Source: Amaranthus tricolor (Eukaryota; Streptophyta; Magnoliopsida; Caryophyllales; Amaranthaceae). From it: DNA of 64,000 nucleotides. The notes under the pieces are model-generated. The model saw only the letters and a program-made list of their open reading frames with translations. It did not search any database and was not told the origin of the DNA. Position numbers and translations under genes: made by a program. The stretch lies in NCBI RefSeq assembly GCF_026212465.1, contig NC_080048.1, positions 24,305,767-24,369,766 on the forward strand, written 5' to 3'. Of this stretch, positions 51,101 to 61,300 are shown in pieces (position 1 is the first letter of the stretch; the number at the start of each line of letters is the position of its first letter).

Positions 51101-53470
51101 TAGAAATTACATTTTAAGTATCGATTTTATGGGTTTTTATGCTTTTTTGGTACTTTCGCGCATAAAGTAGCTCAAACTTGGTTTGTATTACAAGAAACTT
51201 GTCACATGACACTATTTAATATATATTATTTAGTTTCAGTGGCTTTAAACGAAAATCATAGTGATATGCTAGAAATTACGTCTTAAGTTGCGATTTTATG
51301 GGATTTAAAGCTTTTTTGGCACTTTTGCGCATAAAGTAGCTCAAACTTAGTTTGTTTTGCACGAAAAATGGCACACAACACTATTCGATATATATTAGTG
51401 TGTTGAAGTGGTTAAAATTTAAAATGATAGTCATATTCTAGTAATCGTGTTAAGTTACGATTTTATGGGTTTTTTTACGCTTTTTTTGCACTTTCGGGCA
51501 TAATGTAGGTCAATCTTGGTATGTTTTGCACGAAACTTGGCACACGACACTATTTGGTACATATTATTGTGTTGAAGTGGTTATAATTGAAAATCATAAT
51601 CATATGCTAGAAATTACGTTTTAAGTTGCGATTTTTTGGTTTTTAAGCTTTTTTGGCACTTTCTCGCATAAAGTAGCTGAAACATGGTTTGTTTTGCATG
51701 AAACTTGGCACACAACACTATTTGATATATAATAATGTGTTGAAGTGGTAAGAATTGAAAATCATAGTCATATGCTAGAAATGTTAAGTTGCGATTTTAT
51801 GGGTTTTTTACGCTTTTTTTCCATTTTCGCGCATAAAGTAGCTCAAACTTGGTTTGTTTTGCACGAAACTTGGCACACAACACTATTCGATATATATTAG
51901 TGTGTTGAAGTGGTTAGAATTGAAAATCATAGTCATATGCTAGAAATTTCGTGTTATGTTGCGATTTTATGGGTTTTTTACGCTTTTTTTCCATTTTCGC
52001 GCATAAAGTAGTTCAAACTTGGTTTGTTTTGCACGAAACTTGGCACACAACATTATTCGATATGTATTAGTGTGTTGAAGTGGTTAGAATTGAAGATCAA
52101 AGTCATATGCTAGAAATTTCGTGTTAAGTTGTGATTTTATGGGTTTTTTACGCTTTTTTTGCACTTTCTCACATAATGTAGCGTAGCTTAAGCTTGGTTT
52201 GTTTTATACGAAACTTTGCACACGACACTATTTTGTATATATTATTGTGTTGAAGTGGTTAGAATTTAAAATCATTGTCATACGCTAGAAATTACGTGTT
52301 AAGTGGCGATTTTATGGGTTTTTAAGGTTTCTTTGCACTTTCGCGTATAACGTAGCTCACACTTGGTTTGTTTTGCACGAAACTTGTCATATAACACTAT
52401 TTGGTGTGTATTATTGGGTTGAAGTGGTAAGAATCGTAAATCATAGTCGTATGCTAGAAATTTCGTGTTAAGTTGCGATTTTATGGGTTTTTTACGTTTC
52501 TTTTGCACTTTCGCGTATAAAGTAGCTCAAACTTGGTTTGTTTTGCACGAAACTTTGCACACGACACTATTTGGCATATATTATTGTGTTGAAGTGGTTA
52601 GAATTGAAAATCTTTGTCATATGCTAGAAATTACGTGTTAAGTTGCGATTTTATGGGTATTTAAACTTTTTTGGCACTTTTGCGCATAAAGTAGCTCAAA
52701 CTTGGTTTGTTTTGCAAGAAACATGGCACATAACGCTATTCGATATATATTAGTGTGTTGAAGTGGTTAGAATTGAAAATCATAGTCATATGCAAGAAAT
52801 TTAGTGTTAAGATGCGATTTTATGGGTTTTTTATGCTTTTGTTGCACGGTCTCTTATAAAGTAGCTTAAACTTGGTTCTTTTTGCACGAAACTTTGAACA
52901 CGATACTATTTGGTATATATTTCTGTTTTGAAGTAGTTAGAATTTAAAATCATTGTTATACGCAAGAAATTATGTGTTAAGTGGCGATTTTATGGGTTTT
53001 TAAGGTATCTTTGAACTTTCGCACATAAGGTAGCTCACACATGGTTTTTTTAGCACGAAACTTGTCATACAACACTATTTGGTATATATTATTGGGTTGA
53101 AGTGGTTAGAATTAAAAATCATAGTCATATGCTAGAATTTTCGTGTTAAGTTGCAATTTTATGAGTTTTTTTACGCTTTTTTTACACTTTCGCGCATAAA
53201 GTAGCTCAAACTTGGTTTGTTTTGCACGAAACCTTGCACACAACACTATTTGGTATATATTATTCTGTTGCAGTGTTTATAATTGAAAAACATAGTCATA
53301 TGCAAGAAATCACATGTTAAGTTGCGATTTTATGGGTTTTGATGCTTTTTTGGTAATTTTGCTTATAAAGTAGCTCAAACTTGTTTTGTTTTGCACGAAA
53401 CTTGGCACACGACACTATTTAATATATATTATTGTGTTGAAGTTATTGGAAACGAAAATCATAGTCATAT
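48166..53470. repeat. Diverged edge of satellite array, 16-monomer 2.71-kb repeat
   Basis: Same monomer family, but with many private substitutions and small deletions. Matching positions recur at 2,711-2,712 bp: ttgtattaca at 48471 and 51183, catattctagtaatcg at 48720 and 51432, tgcaagaaat with acatg at 50580 and 53291. Copy 1 is about 48208-50918. Copy 2 starts about 50919 and is cut at 53470 by a retrotransposon. Each copy has seven monomers not present in the 9-mer (boxes near 48208, 48376, 48545, 48714, 48883, 49051, 49218). These are followed by nine that match m3-m9, m1 and m2 in order (boxes near 49387, 49562, 49733, 49902, 50069, 50240, 50409, 50580, 50749). Confidence 0.88.
53466..53470. 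repeat. Left target-site half of Tekay-type insertion (CATAT)
   Basis: The five bases before the 5' LTR are CATAT, within the satellite box atagtcatatgctag. The matching right-hand copy would lie past the window end, so the duplication is predicted, not seen. Confidence 0.6.
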
Positions 53471-54188
53471 TGTAACACCCCGATATTTTCCCGATATATT
53501 AAATGATTTGCTAGTAATATTATTATTTTTTTTATTATTATCATTCTTTTTAGAAAAATATATATTTCTTTTTATTATTTATTTTGTTAGTAGATTAAAT
53601 CATGAGACTTCAACTTTTAAGGCAATTAAAATCATTTTAAGCCCAAATCTTTTTCCTAGTCTATCTTTAATTTTTTTTTAAAAAAAAAAAAGAAAAAAAA
53701 AAATTAAAGTGGGAAGATGATTGGTTTGGCCGGCCATATGGAGAATTAAGAGGGATTAGTAACCTCTTAGGAAGATTGAAGATCAAGGAATTATTGCCTT
53801 CTATAATTATTGCCTTAATTTCCTTAATTCCTTTATTTCCTTAATCTCCTAATTACCTTACATCTTTTCATTTTCAAACCATTTGCAAGTAAGAAAACAC
53901 TCCCAAAACACTACATTTCTCACGCCTAAATCCTCCACCTTGGTTCATCAATTTTGGTGTTGTTCTTGAGCAATTGTGAGTAATTCTTAACCTAGTTTTA
54001 TTTTTAAGTTTTAATTTAGATTTCTATGGTTTTTTTTGTGTGTGTTATTTTATAGTTTATGATTTATTCATGATTTAAAATTCATGTGTGGAAGTATGAT
54101 GTTTTTTCCATTTAAATTAATGTATGGTTTTAGGGTTTTAGATATGTTTACATGTGTATGAAGAATTGTTTGATGAATGATTGAAAAA

Positions 54189-54206
54189 ATATATATATAT
54201 ATATAT
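54189..54206. repeat. (AT)9 microsatellite in 5' LTR
   Basis: Eighteen bases of AT repeat followed by gtatatac. The allelic position in the 3' LTR (63159-63232) is about four times longer. Confidence 0.9.
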
Positions 54207-55102
54207 GTATATACATAAAAAAAAATGGTTGCTCATATAAAAAAAAAATATATGTGGTGATGGAAATTTATTTTTATTTTTATTGATAAATAGTGGAGAT
54301 TTATAATGTTGGTAGAGAAATATACATGTATATGTGTGGTGTGTTTGTGTGTGTAAATTGGTGTAAAAAGATTTATTTTTGAGAAAAATATAAATAAATA
54401 ATTAAAATTTATTTTTGGATGTGATCATGAAAATTATGTAAATTTTATTGTTTAGATTTAATAGGGAATAAAGCATTGAAATTTATATATTTGTGATAAA
54501 AAAATGAGATCCCGTAGGTTTTGAAGATGATGGAAAAATTGTGTTTTTGGAGCATTTTTGGCTTTAAAATTAAGTTAAAAATACTTATACTATGTTATAA
54601 ATTATGAAAATTGGTACTCGGGGGTTTTGACGCCTTCCGGACGCAACGGTGAAGTCGGATTTTCAGTTTGACAGTTTTAAGATGAGTTTCTGGACAGATT
54701 GTATAGGCTGTCCGGTTTTGTGTATATACCATGTCATAGTATGTGATGGATGTTCATGTTGTGTGTAGTATTCTAGGTATGGATATGATTGTATATGTGT
54801 GTTATGGATAATTTGAGGAAAATGTGTATGTGTGCTTATTTCCCGAATACGATTGAACTTTGTAGGAAGTCGATTCGTGACCGGGAATTGATTAAGACGC
54901 TTGCGAGTTGGTTATCTTGCTTAAGGTATGTACACGCAGCGTGGTTCGCATTAGTCCGATGTATCATATAATAATGGTATACAAAAGAAAAGCATGGATA
55001 TATAGTACGGATAATGTTATCTTTCGAATCAATAATTTGTTTATACATTGTTTTGATAAGCAGAGGTAGTATGACCTCACTAACTTTAAAGTGGACGTAG
55101 TA

Positions 55103-55110
55103 TGACGTCA
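55103..55110. promoter_or_regulatory. Candidate bZIP site TGACGTCA in 5' LTR
   Basis: Perfect palindrome TGACGTCA, the classical CRE/C-box-type core bound by plant bZIP (TGA and related) factors. A second TGACGTGT lies at 55438-55445. Both are in the part of the LTR expected to hold the promoter. Motif evidence only. Confidence 0.35.
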
Positions 55111-55875
55111 ATTGGTGGAAAAGAATTACTCGCGGTATATGAGGGCATTATGAGCCACCGTGGGGGTATGCATACTTAACCATAGGCACCGAAGCAAGGC
55201 GAGTGTCTATGGTAGAGGCTTGCTTAGGGGTTAGCTCCCCCTAATGTATTGTCTCACTTATGGTGTTTGGAGTGTACCGGCAGTATGGCTGGATAGTACA
55301 GCAGTATGGCTGACTAACTTTTACATGAAAATAAATATTCTTAATAAGCATGATCGAAGCGTACGGTTCTGTGAATTGTCAGCTACTTAATTAAAACTTT
55401 CTCTTGTGTTATTATTTATTTGGTATGCGACGTTTGCTGACGTGTACTTTTGGTCTTAACGACCCTGCGATGATGTTGTTTCCTATCTGGGCAATGACTA
55501 GCAGTAAGTTAAGTTGCAGGGTCTGGGGAGTGAGGATTGTCCCTTGAAGAAATAAATTATTAGGGTAGAGAAGTCTTAATAAGAACTTCAAAATTTAGTT
55601 TAAAGCACATTTGGTTTTTATGAGGCGACTTTCGTTCTCAAGTTGTAATAAGTAGATTTAACTTTTCGTTCTTATCCGCTGCTAAGAATTTCTTATTATC
55701 TAGTAGTTCTTAATAACGCTAATAGAACTCGATCCGCACGTTTTCCTTAACTTCAAAACCGTTTTAAACTGTTTTCTAACATCCCGGTTTGACTCGGATT
55801 ATAGTTGTCTCGTTTTTTTTTTAAAAGGTCATTTTCTCTTTTCGTACGACCCGAGTTATTCTGAGATGTTACAAC

Positions 55876-55887
55876 TGGTATCAGAGC
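55876..55887 (+). other. Primer-binding site (initiator tRNA-Met)
   Basis: TGGTATCAGAGC, two bases after the 5' LTR end, complementary to the 3' end of plant initiator methionine tRNA. It is the same primer as in the CRM-type element. Confidence 0.95.
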
Positions 55888-56116
55888 GGGAGTTTTATTT
55901 AGTGTTATTTATCTGTACTGATAGACTAACGTAGAAAAAAAAAATTTGACGAGAGTAAAAAAAGGGGTAGACATTAAGGGGATATGATGTGTTGTGCTTG
56001 GTGTCTTTAAGTATGATGTCATGGATAACTTTGATGTGTGCATGATAGGATTTCTGTGTTTATATCTCTGATGCTCTGAATTATCTATCTTTGTCTTATC
56101 TCAGAAATTAATTGTC
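55888..56116 (+). other. Leader between primer site and acidic ORF
   Basis: 229 bases of untranslated leader, AT-rich, with an A/T-rich stretch near 55935. A pyrimidine-rich tract ending in gagtcag at 56136-56142, just inside the next ORF, resembles a 3' splice site, but no matching donor is certain. No other feature seen. Confidence 0.4.
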
Positions 56117-57100
56117 TTGTTTTCTTTCTTTGTGAGTCAGGAAGTTCGATTATTACTTTCTTTCAAGGATAAAGGAAAAAGACCGGCCGAGGAGGGAATT
56201 AATACCCGAGAGGAACCCTGGAGAGCTTTAGTTAATGCCCCAGCCTGGGCAGAAATAGAGGCTCTGGGAATTTGGGATAGAAAAGAGGGGGAAAGTGATT
56301 TGGATTACACCCGACGAAAGGAAATGATCTACAAAAGGTCCAAATTAGTGTATGAAAGAATAATGGAAGAGGAGATGATTGCACTGAAAGAGAGGAGTGA
56401 CCAGTTTCACCTAGAGATTGACAGAAGGGTAAGAGCAGTGCAAACTGAGGGTCGGGTCGGAGTACTTGACGTTCCAGAACCTAGTGGGGCAAGGAGAGAT
56501 AATAATGAGGAGGATGTTCCCGTAGTAGACCCAAACTCAGTGCCATTTATAATCTTTGATGAGTTGGATTTCGAGAGGGATCCCGAAGAGGATCCAGAAG
56601 AGGATCCAGAAGAGGATCCGGAGGAGGACCCCGATGAGGACCCAGAAGAGGAATTTGAGGAGGATTTCGAAGGAAATTCTGATGAGGAGCAGGGAGAATT
56701 CATGGAGGAGGATTCTTTAGGAGTGGTAGAAGATCCTGATGAGGATAACTTAGGGGATGGATATAATGCTGATGAGGAGGGGGAACTAGCTGATAGAGAT
56801 GGAATGTTGAGTGATGATGATAGCGGGGTAATTATTTTAGGGGGTTGGCCGGTGAGGCGAGAGGATCTTATGAGCGAGGAAGAGAGTGAAATCATGATGT
56901 GGGAGAAGGAACCACCCGAGCCAATAATTGTAGAGCTTTCTGATTCCGTAGCGCGACTTACTGTGAGTGATTCCTTATCTGTAGGAACCCCATCTGATTC
57001 CGATAGCGCGTCTAGCGATGACTCTGGTGATGCTGATTTTGACCCTGATCAATACATGGAGGATCGGGACCGCATGGATGCGTCACCTTTATTTGCCTGA
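56117..57100 (+). CDS. Extra acidic ORF upstream of gag (unknown function)
   Basis: An uninterrupted 327-residue ORF between the primer site and gag, where most chromoviruses have none. I do not recognise a domain. Residues 1-16 are hydrophobic and may be translated leader. Residues about 30-112 are charged and helix-prone (RRKEMIYKRSKLVYERIMEE). Residues 145-232 are extremely acidic and include a five- to six-fold DPEED-type repeat (154-177), encoded by six 12-bp units at 56579-56650. Further acidic stretches (247-266) lead to a Ser/Asp-rich C-terminus (275-312). GGWPVRRED (242-250) is a short non-acidic island. The length and the absence of stops in an element with about 1% LTR divergence suggest recent constraint. 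The acidic tail could act like a histone- or nucleic-acid-mimicking surface, but that is speculation. Extra ORFs are known in other plant Ty3/gypsy groups such as Ogre. A captured host fragment is an alternative. Confidence 0.65.
   Translation: MFSFFVSQEVRLLLSFKDKGKRPAEEGINTREEPWRALVNAPAWAEIEALGIWDRKEGESDLDYTRRKEMIYKRSKLVYERIMEEEMIALKERSDQFHLEIDRRVRAVQTEGRVGVLDVPEPSGARRDNNEEDVPVVDPNSVPFIIFDELDFERDPEEDPEEDPEEDPEEDPDEDPEEEFEEDFEGNSDEEQGEFMEEDSLGVVEDPDEDNLGDGYNADEEGELADRDGMLSDDDSGVIILGGWPVRREDLMSEEESEIMMWEKEPPEPIIVELSDSVARLTVSDSLSVGTPSDSDSASSDDSGDADFDPDQYMEDRDRMDASPLFA
56579..56650 (+). repeat. 12-bp coding minisatellite (DPEE repeat), six copies
   Basis: Six tandem 12-mers of the form GAYCCNGADGAG encode Asp-Pro-Glu/Asp-Glu units in the acidic ORF. 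The copies differ mostly at third positions, so the protein repeat is better kept than the DNA repeat. Confidence 0.85.
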
Positions 57101-57537
57101 TTGTTTTTTTTTTTACTTTATTTGATTATGCATGTGTTAGAGTTCGTATGTCTAGTTCCTTAGTAGAATAAATTGCGAACAATTTTGTTGGTTAAATGAT
57201 TTGGTTGTTTATCTCGGACTTTTGTAGTTTTGAACAATGACTATGTGGGAATTTATACCCAAGTATTCTTTCTAGATTGGAAGTATATGGTATATTTGTT
57301 TTGAATTTGAATTTTGTTTTTAAAAATATAAACATTAGTAAGTAGGATCGATTCAGTGTTGTATTTATGGAAAAATGAATAAATCTGATTATAGACTCAT
57401 TGTTCAACCTTTTTACCTTTAGGGCTACTACCTTGTATATTTTAGAGCAATAACAGAATGAGTTTTTCCTTAAACCTCAAACGCTATAGAAATGTATTTA
57501 CATACCTTGTTTAACCTAATGCAGTATACCTGCCATC
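57101..57537 (+). other. AT-rich spacer between acidic ORF and gag
   Basis: 437 bases, strongly AT- and T-rich, with no ORF of note on the sense strand. It ends in a pyrimidine-rich stretch and cctaatgcag just before the gag ATG, resembling a branch point (CTAAT) and 3' splice site. An intron joining a leader or the acidic ORF to gag is possible but unproven. Confidence 0.45.
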
Positions 57538-58356
57538 ATGCCACCCTTTTTGAAAAGGTCCGTGCCAAGAGGAAACTCTGATCGCGTGCTTCGAAACCTA
57601 GTTAAGGCCCTAGCTGGTGCAAGGAATCCGAGACCGAAATCCTTGGAGGAAAAGGCTTCGTCAATTAGTAAGAGAATAGCCCAGAGTAAACCCTCGACTT
57701 ATAGTGGAAAAGGTGAACCTTCTATGTTGGAAAACTGGCTGAGAGAATTTGACAAGCTTTTTAGTGTGGTGAGATGTCCTGCTGAGCTCATGGTTGACCA
57801 AGCCGCGTTTTTCCTAGTGGAAGACGCTGATTATTGGTGGACACATAGTAAGATGAGGTTGATATTAGAAAACGACGGTGACTTAAGCTGGGAAGGATTT
57901 AAGGGGGCGTTAAGGGACCAATTTTATCCGCCTCATGTTAGGAAGGACAAATCAAATGAGTTTGCTAGGTTCGAAATGGGAAACCTAACGGTAGATGAAT
58001 ATTATCAGAAATTTATGGAATACTTGAAGTTTTGCCCTGACGATGTCCCATCTGAGGGAAAGAAAATACAGCGTTTTGAGTTAGGTCTATCGTATGAGAT
58101 CCAAAAACACATTGAGACTGATAGATATGATACGTTAGACCAGCTATATAAGAGAGCTGCGCAGATTGGGAATGTTATCAGGAAGGAAAAAGAGAAGTTG
58201 GGCCATAGCGGAGAAAAGAACCCATGTTTCAGAATGATACGAATGCGAGTAATCAAGTCCAAAATCAATTTAAGAAGCACAAACCGTTTGGAGGCTTTCA
58301 GGAGAAAGGTTTCCATTCTGGTCAAAACAGCAAGAATGGGGGAAATTCGAGAATAG
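57538..58356 (+). CDS. Tekay-type Gag (capsid part, frameshifted before zinc knuckle)
   Basis: The ORF begins [12 protein letters not shown] and contains the retrotransposon Gag capsid region (about residues 62-205: [42 protein letters not shown]). It forms the particle that packages element RNA. Homology in this frame ends near residue 228 (position about 58221). Beyond it the Gag sequence, including two zinc knuckles, continues in the -1 frame as the start of the long pol ORF, and the last 45 residues here are out-of-frame translation. Tekay elements normally have one continuous gag-pol frame, so a one-base deletion around gagaaaagaaccc (58211-58223) is the likely cause. No canonical slippery heptamer is in phase there, which argues against programmed frameshifting. 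The start is the first ATG after the AT-rich spacer. Confidence 0.85.
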   Translation: MPPFLKRSVPRGNSDRVLRNLVKALAGARNPRPKSLEEKASSISKRIAQSKPSTYSGKGEPSMLENWLREFDKLFSVVRCPAELMVDQAAFFLVEDADYWWTHSKMRLILENDGDLSWEGFKGALRDQFYPPHVRKDKSNEFARFEMGNLTVDEYYQKFMEYLKFCPDDVPSEGKKIQRFELGLSYEIQKHIETDRYDTLDQLYKRAAQIGNVIRKEKEKLGHSGEKNPCFRMIRMRVIKSKINLRSTNRLEAFRRKVSILVKTARMGEIRE

Positions 58357-61300
58357 AGGCTAGAATGCAGAAGCCTTTGTATGATCGTAATGGGAAGGAA
58401 AGAATCTTCAACTGTAGGAGATGCCAAAAGAATCACCCAGGAAGGGACTGCCGGGGGGCGTTAGTGGACTGTTCTTACTGTGGTAAGCCGGGCCATAGAA
58501 TGTACGAGTGTTATACTCGCATAGGACAACAAGAGTTGCAAGGGGGAAATCATAGAGGTTTCCAACAGCAAAGACTCACTAACGGACGAAGTAGTAATGA
58601 AGCTGGAAGGGGGAATCACAATGGTGGAAGTTTTGGCCGAAACTTGGGAGGTGCCTCAAACCCTAGGTTTCTGGGAAATAACTCCGGTGTTCAGCAACGA
58701 TCGAGAAATGCTAGAAACGAGAATTTCTTTTCAAGCCAACGTGGTAATCAAGGAGGTGTTACTACTTCTACCCAGAACGACGGCAGGCTTTCGGCAGTTA
58801 ACTCGAGGGAGGCAGCGCAAGCGTCGGATGTGGTCATAGGTACGTTCTGTATTAATACAAAATCCGTTAAAGTACTGTTTGATTCTGGTGCATCGTACTC
58901 GTTTGTTTCAAAGTCTAGAGTTAAAGATTTAGAATTGGAGAACCCCGAGAAAACATCTTTTTCAGTCTCTACTCCTTCTGGGGAGACTTTTCAATGTAAT
59001 ACGTTGTTCCGTGAAGTGCCGGTTAAGATAGGGAAAGTGAAATTTCCAAGTAATTTATTTTCTCTAGAAATGGATGATTTAAATGTAATACTTGGGATGG
59101 ATTGGCTAAGTAGATACAAAGCGATAATAGATTGTGAAGAACAGTCAATAACCTTAAGTGGACCTAGGGGGGAGAAGGTTAAGTATAGGAGTCTTCCTAA
59201 GGGACCAAGGATAAAGATCGTATCATCATTAAAGGTCAAGAAGTTAATCAAGCAAGGGCAACCGTGGTTTCTGTGTAGTATAAGTAAAGTAGGGGAGCGA
59301 GAGTTGCAACTTGAGAACATTCCAGTGGTCTGTGATTTTAGAGATGTTTTTCCAGAAGAACTTCCTGGTATGCCGCCAAGAAGGGACGTGGACTTCTCGA
59401 TTGATTTAATCCCTGGGACAGGGCCAATTTCAAAAGCTCCTTACCGAATGGCCCCAAAGGAGATGGAAGAATTGAAAGTCCAATTAGAAGAGTTGTTAGA
59501 GAAGGGTTATATAAGACCTAGTGTGTCGCCTTGGGGAGCCCCAGTGTTGTTTGTAAGGAAAAAGGACGGAACGATGCGTTTCTGTATTGATTACAGAGAA
59601 CTTAATAAGGTCACTGTTAAGAATAAGTACCCGTTACCACGGATCGATGATCTTTTTGATCAGTTTCAAGGGGCAAGAGTCTTTTCCAAGATTGATCTGC
59701 GGTCAGGGTACCATCAGTTACGTATCAAGGAGGAGGATATTAGTAAATCAGCTTTTAGAACCAGATACGGACACTTCGAGTTTACCGTGATGCCTTTTGG
59801 GTTGACCAACGCACCTGCAGCATTTATGGGGTTGATGAATCGGGTTTTTAACGCGTACCTCGATAAGTGTGTGGTGGTGTTCATTGATGATATTTTGGTA
59901 TATTCCAAGAGCCAAGAAGAACATCAAGAACATTTAAGGATAGTCTTGCAGATTCTGCGAGAGAATCAGTTGTATGCTAAGTTTTCGAAGTGTGAATTTT
60001 GGTTAGAGCAAGTGGCTTTTCTGGGTCACATTGTTTCTAAGGAAGGAATTTCCATTGATCCAGCAAAAGTAGCAGCTGTTCGGGATTGGTCTACACCTCG
60101 GAATGTTACAGATATCCGGAGTTTCTTGGGATTAGCAGGATACTATCGTCGTATTGTGAAGGACTTTTCTCGCATTGCTCGTCCATTAACAGCCTTGATG
60201 AAGAAAGAAAAGAAGTTCGAATGGACTGAGGAGTGTGAGAAGGCATTTCAGTTGTTGAAGGAGAAGTTAACTACAGCCCCTGTGTTGACCTTACCTGATC
60301 CATCCTTGGAATACTCTGTCTACAGTGACGCTTCTAAACATGGATTAGGTTGTGTTTTAATGCAAGATAGAAGGGTGGTGGCGTATGCTTCACGTCAACT
60401 AAGGACTCATGAGGTGAATTATCCAACACATGACTTGGAGTTAGCTGCTGTGGTTTTCGCATTGAAAATCTGGCGACATTACCTTTATGGTGTCAAATGC
60501 AAGGTCTTTACGGATCATAAAAGTTTGCAATTTTTGTTCACTCAATCCGAGTTGAATTTGCGCCAACGACGTTGGTTAGAACTTATCAGTGATTATGATT
60601 TAGAGATTTCATATCACGAAGGCCGTGCGAATGTAGTCGCTGATGCTTTGAGTAGGAAATCGAGGCATTCCGTCTCAGCGTTAATAACCTCTGAGGAGTT
60701 GTGTAAGGAGTTTGGGAGAATGAACTTGGAGATAATCCAAGAAGGGGAATTGGAAGCCAGGTTGAGTGCCTTGTCTATTCAACCTACCTTTTTCGAAGAG
60801 ATTACGGCTAAGCAACTGGAAGACCCAAAGTTTATAAAACTTCGGGAGCAGATCAGTGAAGGGAAAGCTGAAGGTTTTACAATTCATGAGGACGGTAGTC
60901 TTCGTTTTAAGGGACGGTGGTGTGTGCCGGATGGGTGTGACTCCTTGAAGGAAAAATTATTGAACGAAGCTCATTATTCTAGATACTCGGTTCATCCTGG
61001 TGGGGATAAGATGTATCAAGATTTAAAAAGCATGTTTTGGTGGTCTGGTATGAAAAAGAATATTGTTGATTTTGTTTCCAAGTGTTTAACGTGTCAAAAG
61101 GTTAAGAGTGAACATCGAAGACCAGTTGGGTTACTGCAACCTCTAGAAGTCCCGGTCTGGAAGTGGGATGACATATCTATGGATTTCGTGTTAGGGTTGC
61201 CACGAACTAAGGCTGGTAATGATACTCTTTGGGTTATCGTGGATAGGCTTACTAAGTCTGCAAGGTTTATTCCGATGAACTGTAAGTGGGATATGGAACA

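Larger units (their letters stand above)
53471..55873 (+). repeat. 5' LTR of Tekay-type element (2,403 bp)
   Basis: Starts TGTAACACCCCG and ends GATGTTACA; the terminal six bases TGTAAC/GTTACA are perfect inverted repeats. It contains A/T homopolymers near 53669-53705, a short (AT)9 run (54189-54206), and two bZIP-like TGACGT sites (55103-55110, 55438-55445). It also has short direct repeats around 55086-55105 (gtagtatgac) and 55279-55314 (cagtatggctg). Small ORFs inside (54789-54971 and its antisense partner) are also found in the other LTR and show no coding signature. Confidence 0.95.

Noticed and set aside
1..53470. CRISPR-like array (regular direct repeats)
   Set aside because: The whole 170-bp monomer repeats, with no unique spacers. 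The flanking elements are plant retrotransposons, so this is satellite DNA.
54789..54971. 60-residue ORF present in both Tekay LTRs (also at 63813-63995)
   Set aside because: It is shared because LTRs are duplicates. Two of the LTR differences inside it change residues, and nothing resembles a known protein.
56407..56895. 162-residue Ser-rich ORF on the minus strand
   Set aside because: It is the antisense of the acidic GAG/GAT-rich ORF; Ser runs come from reading its repeats backwards.
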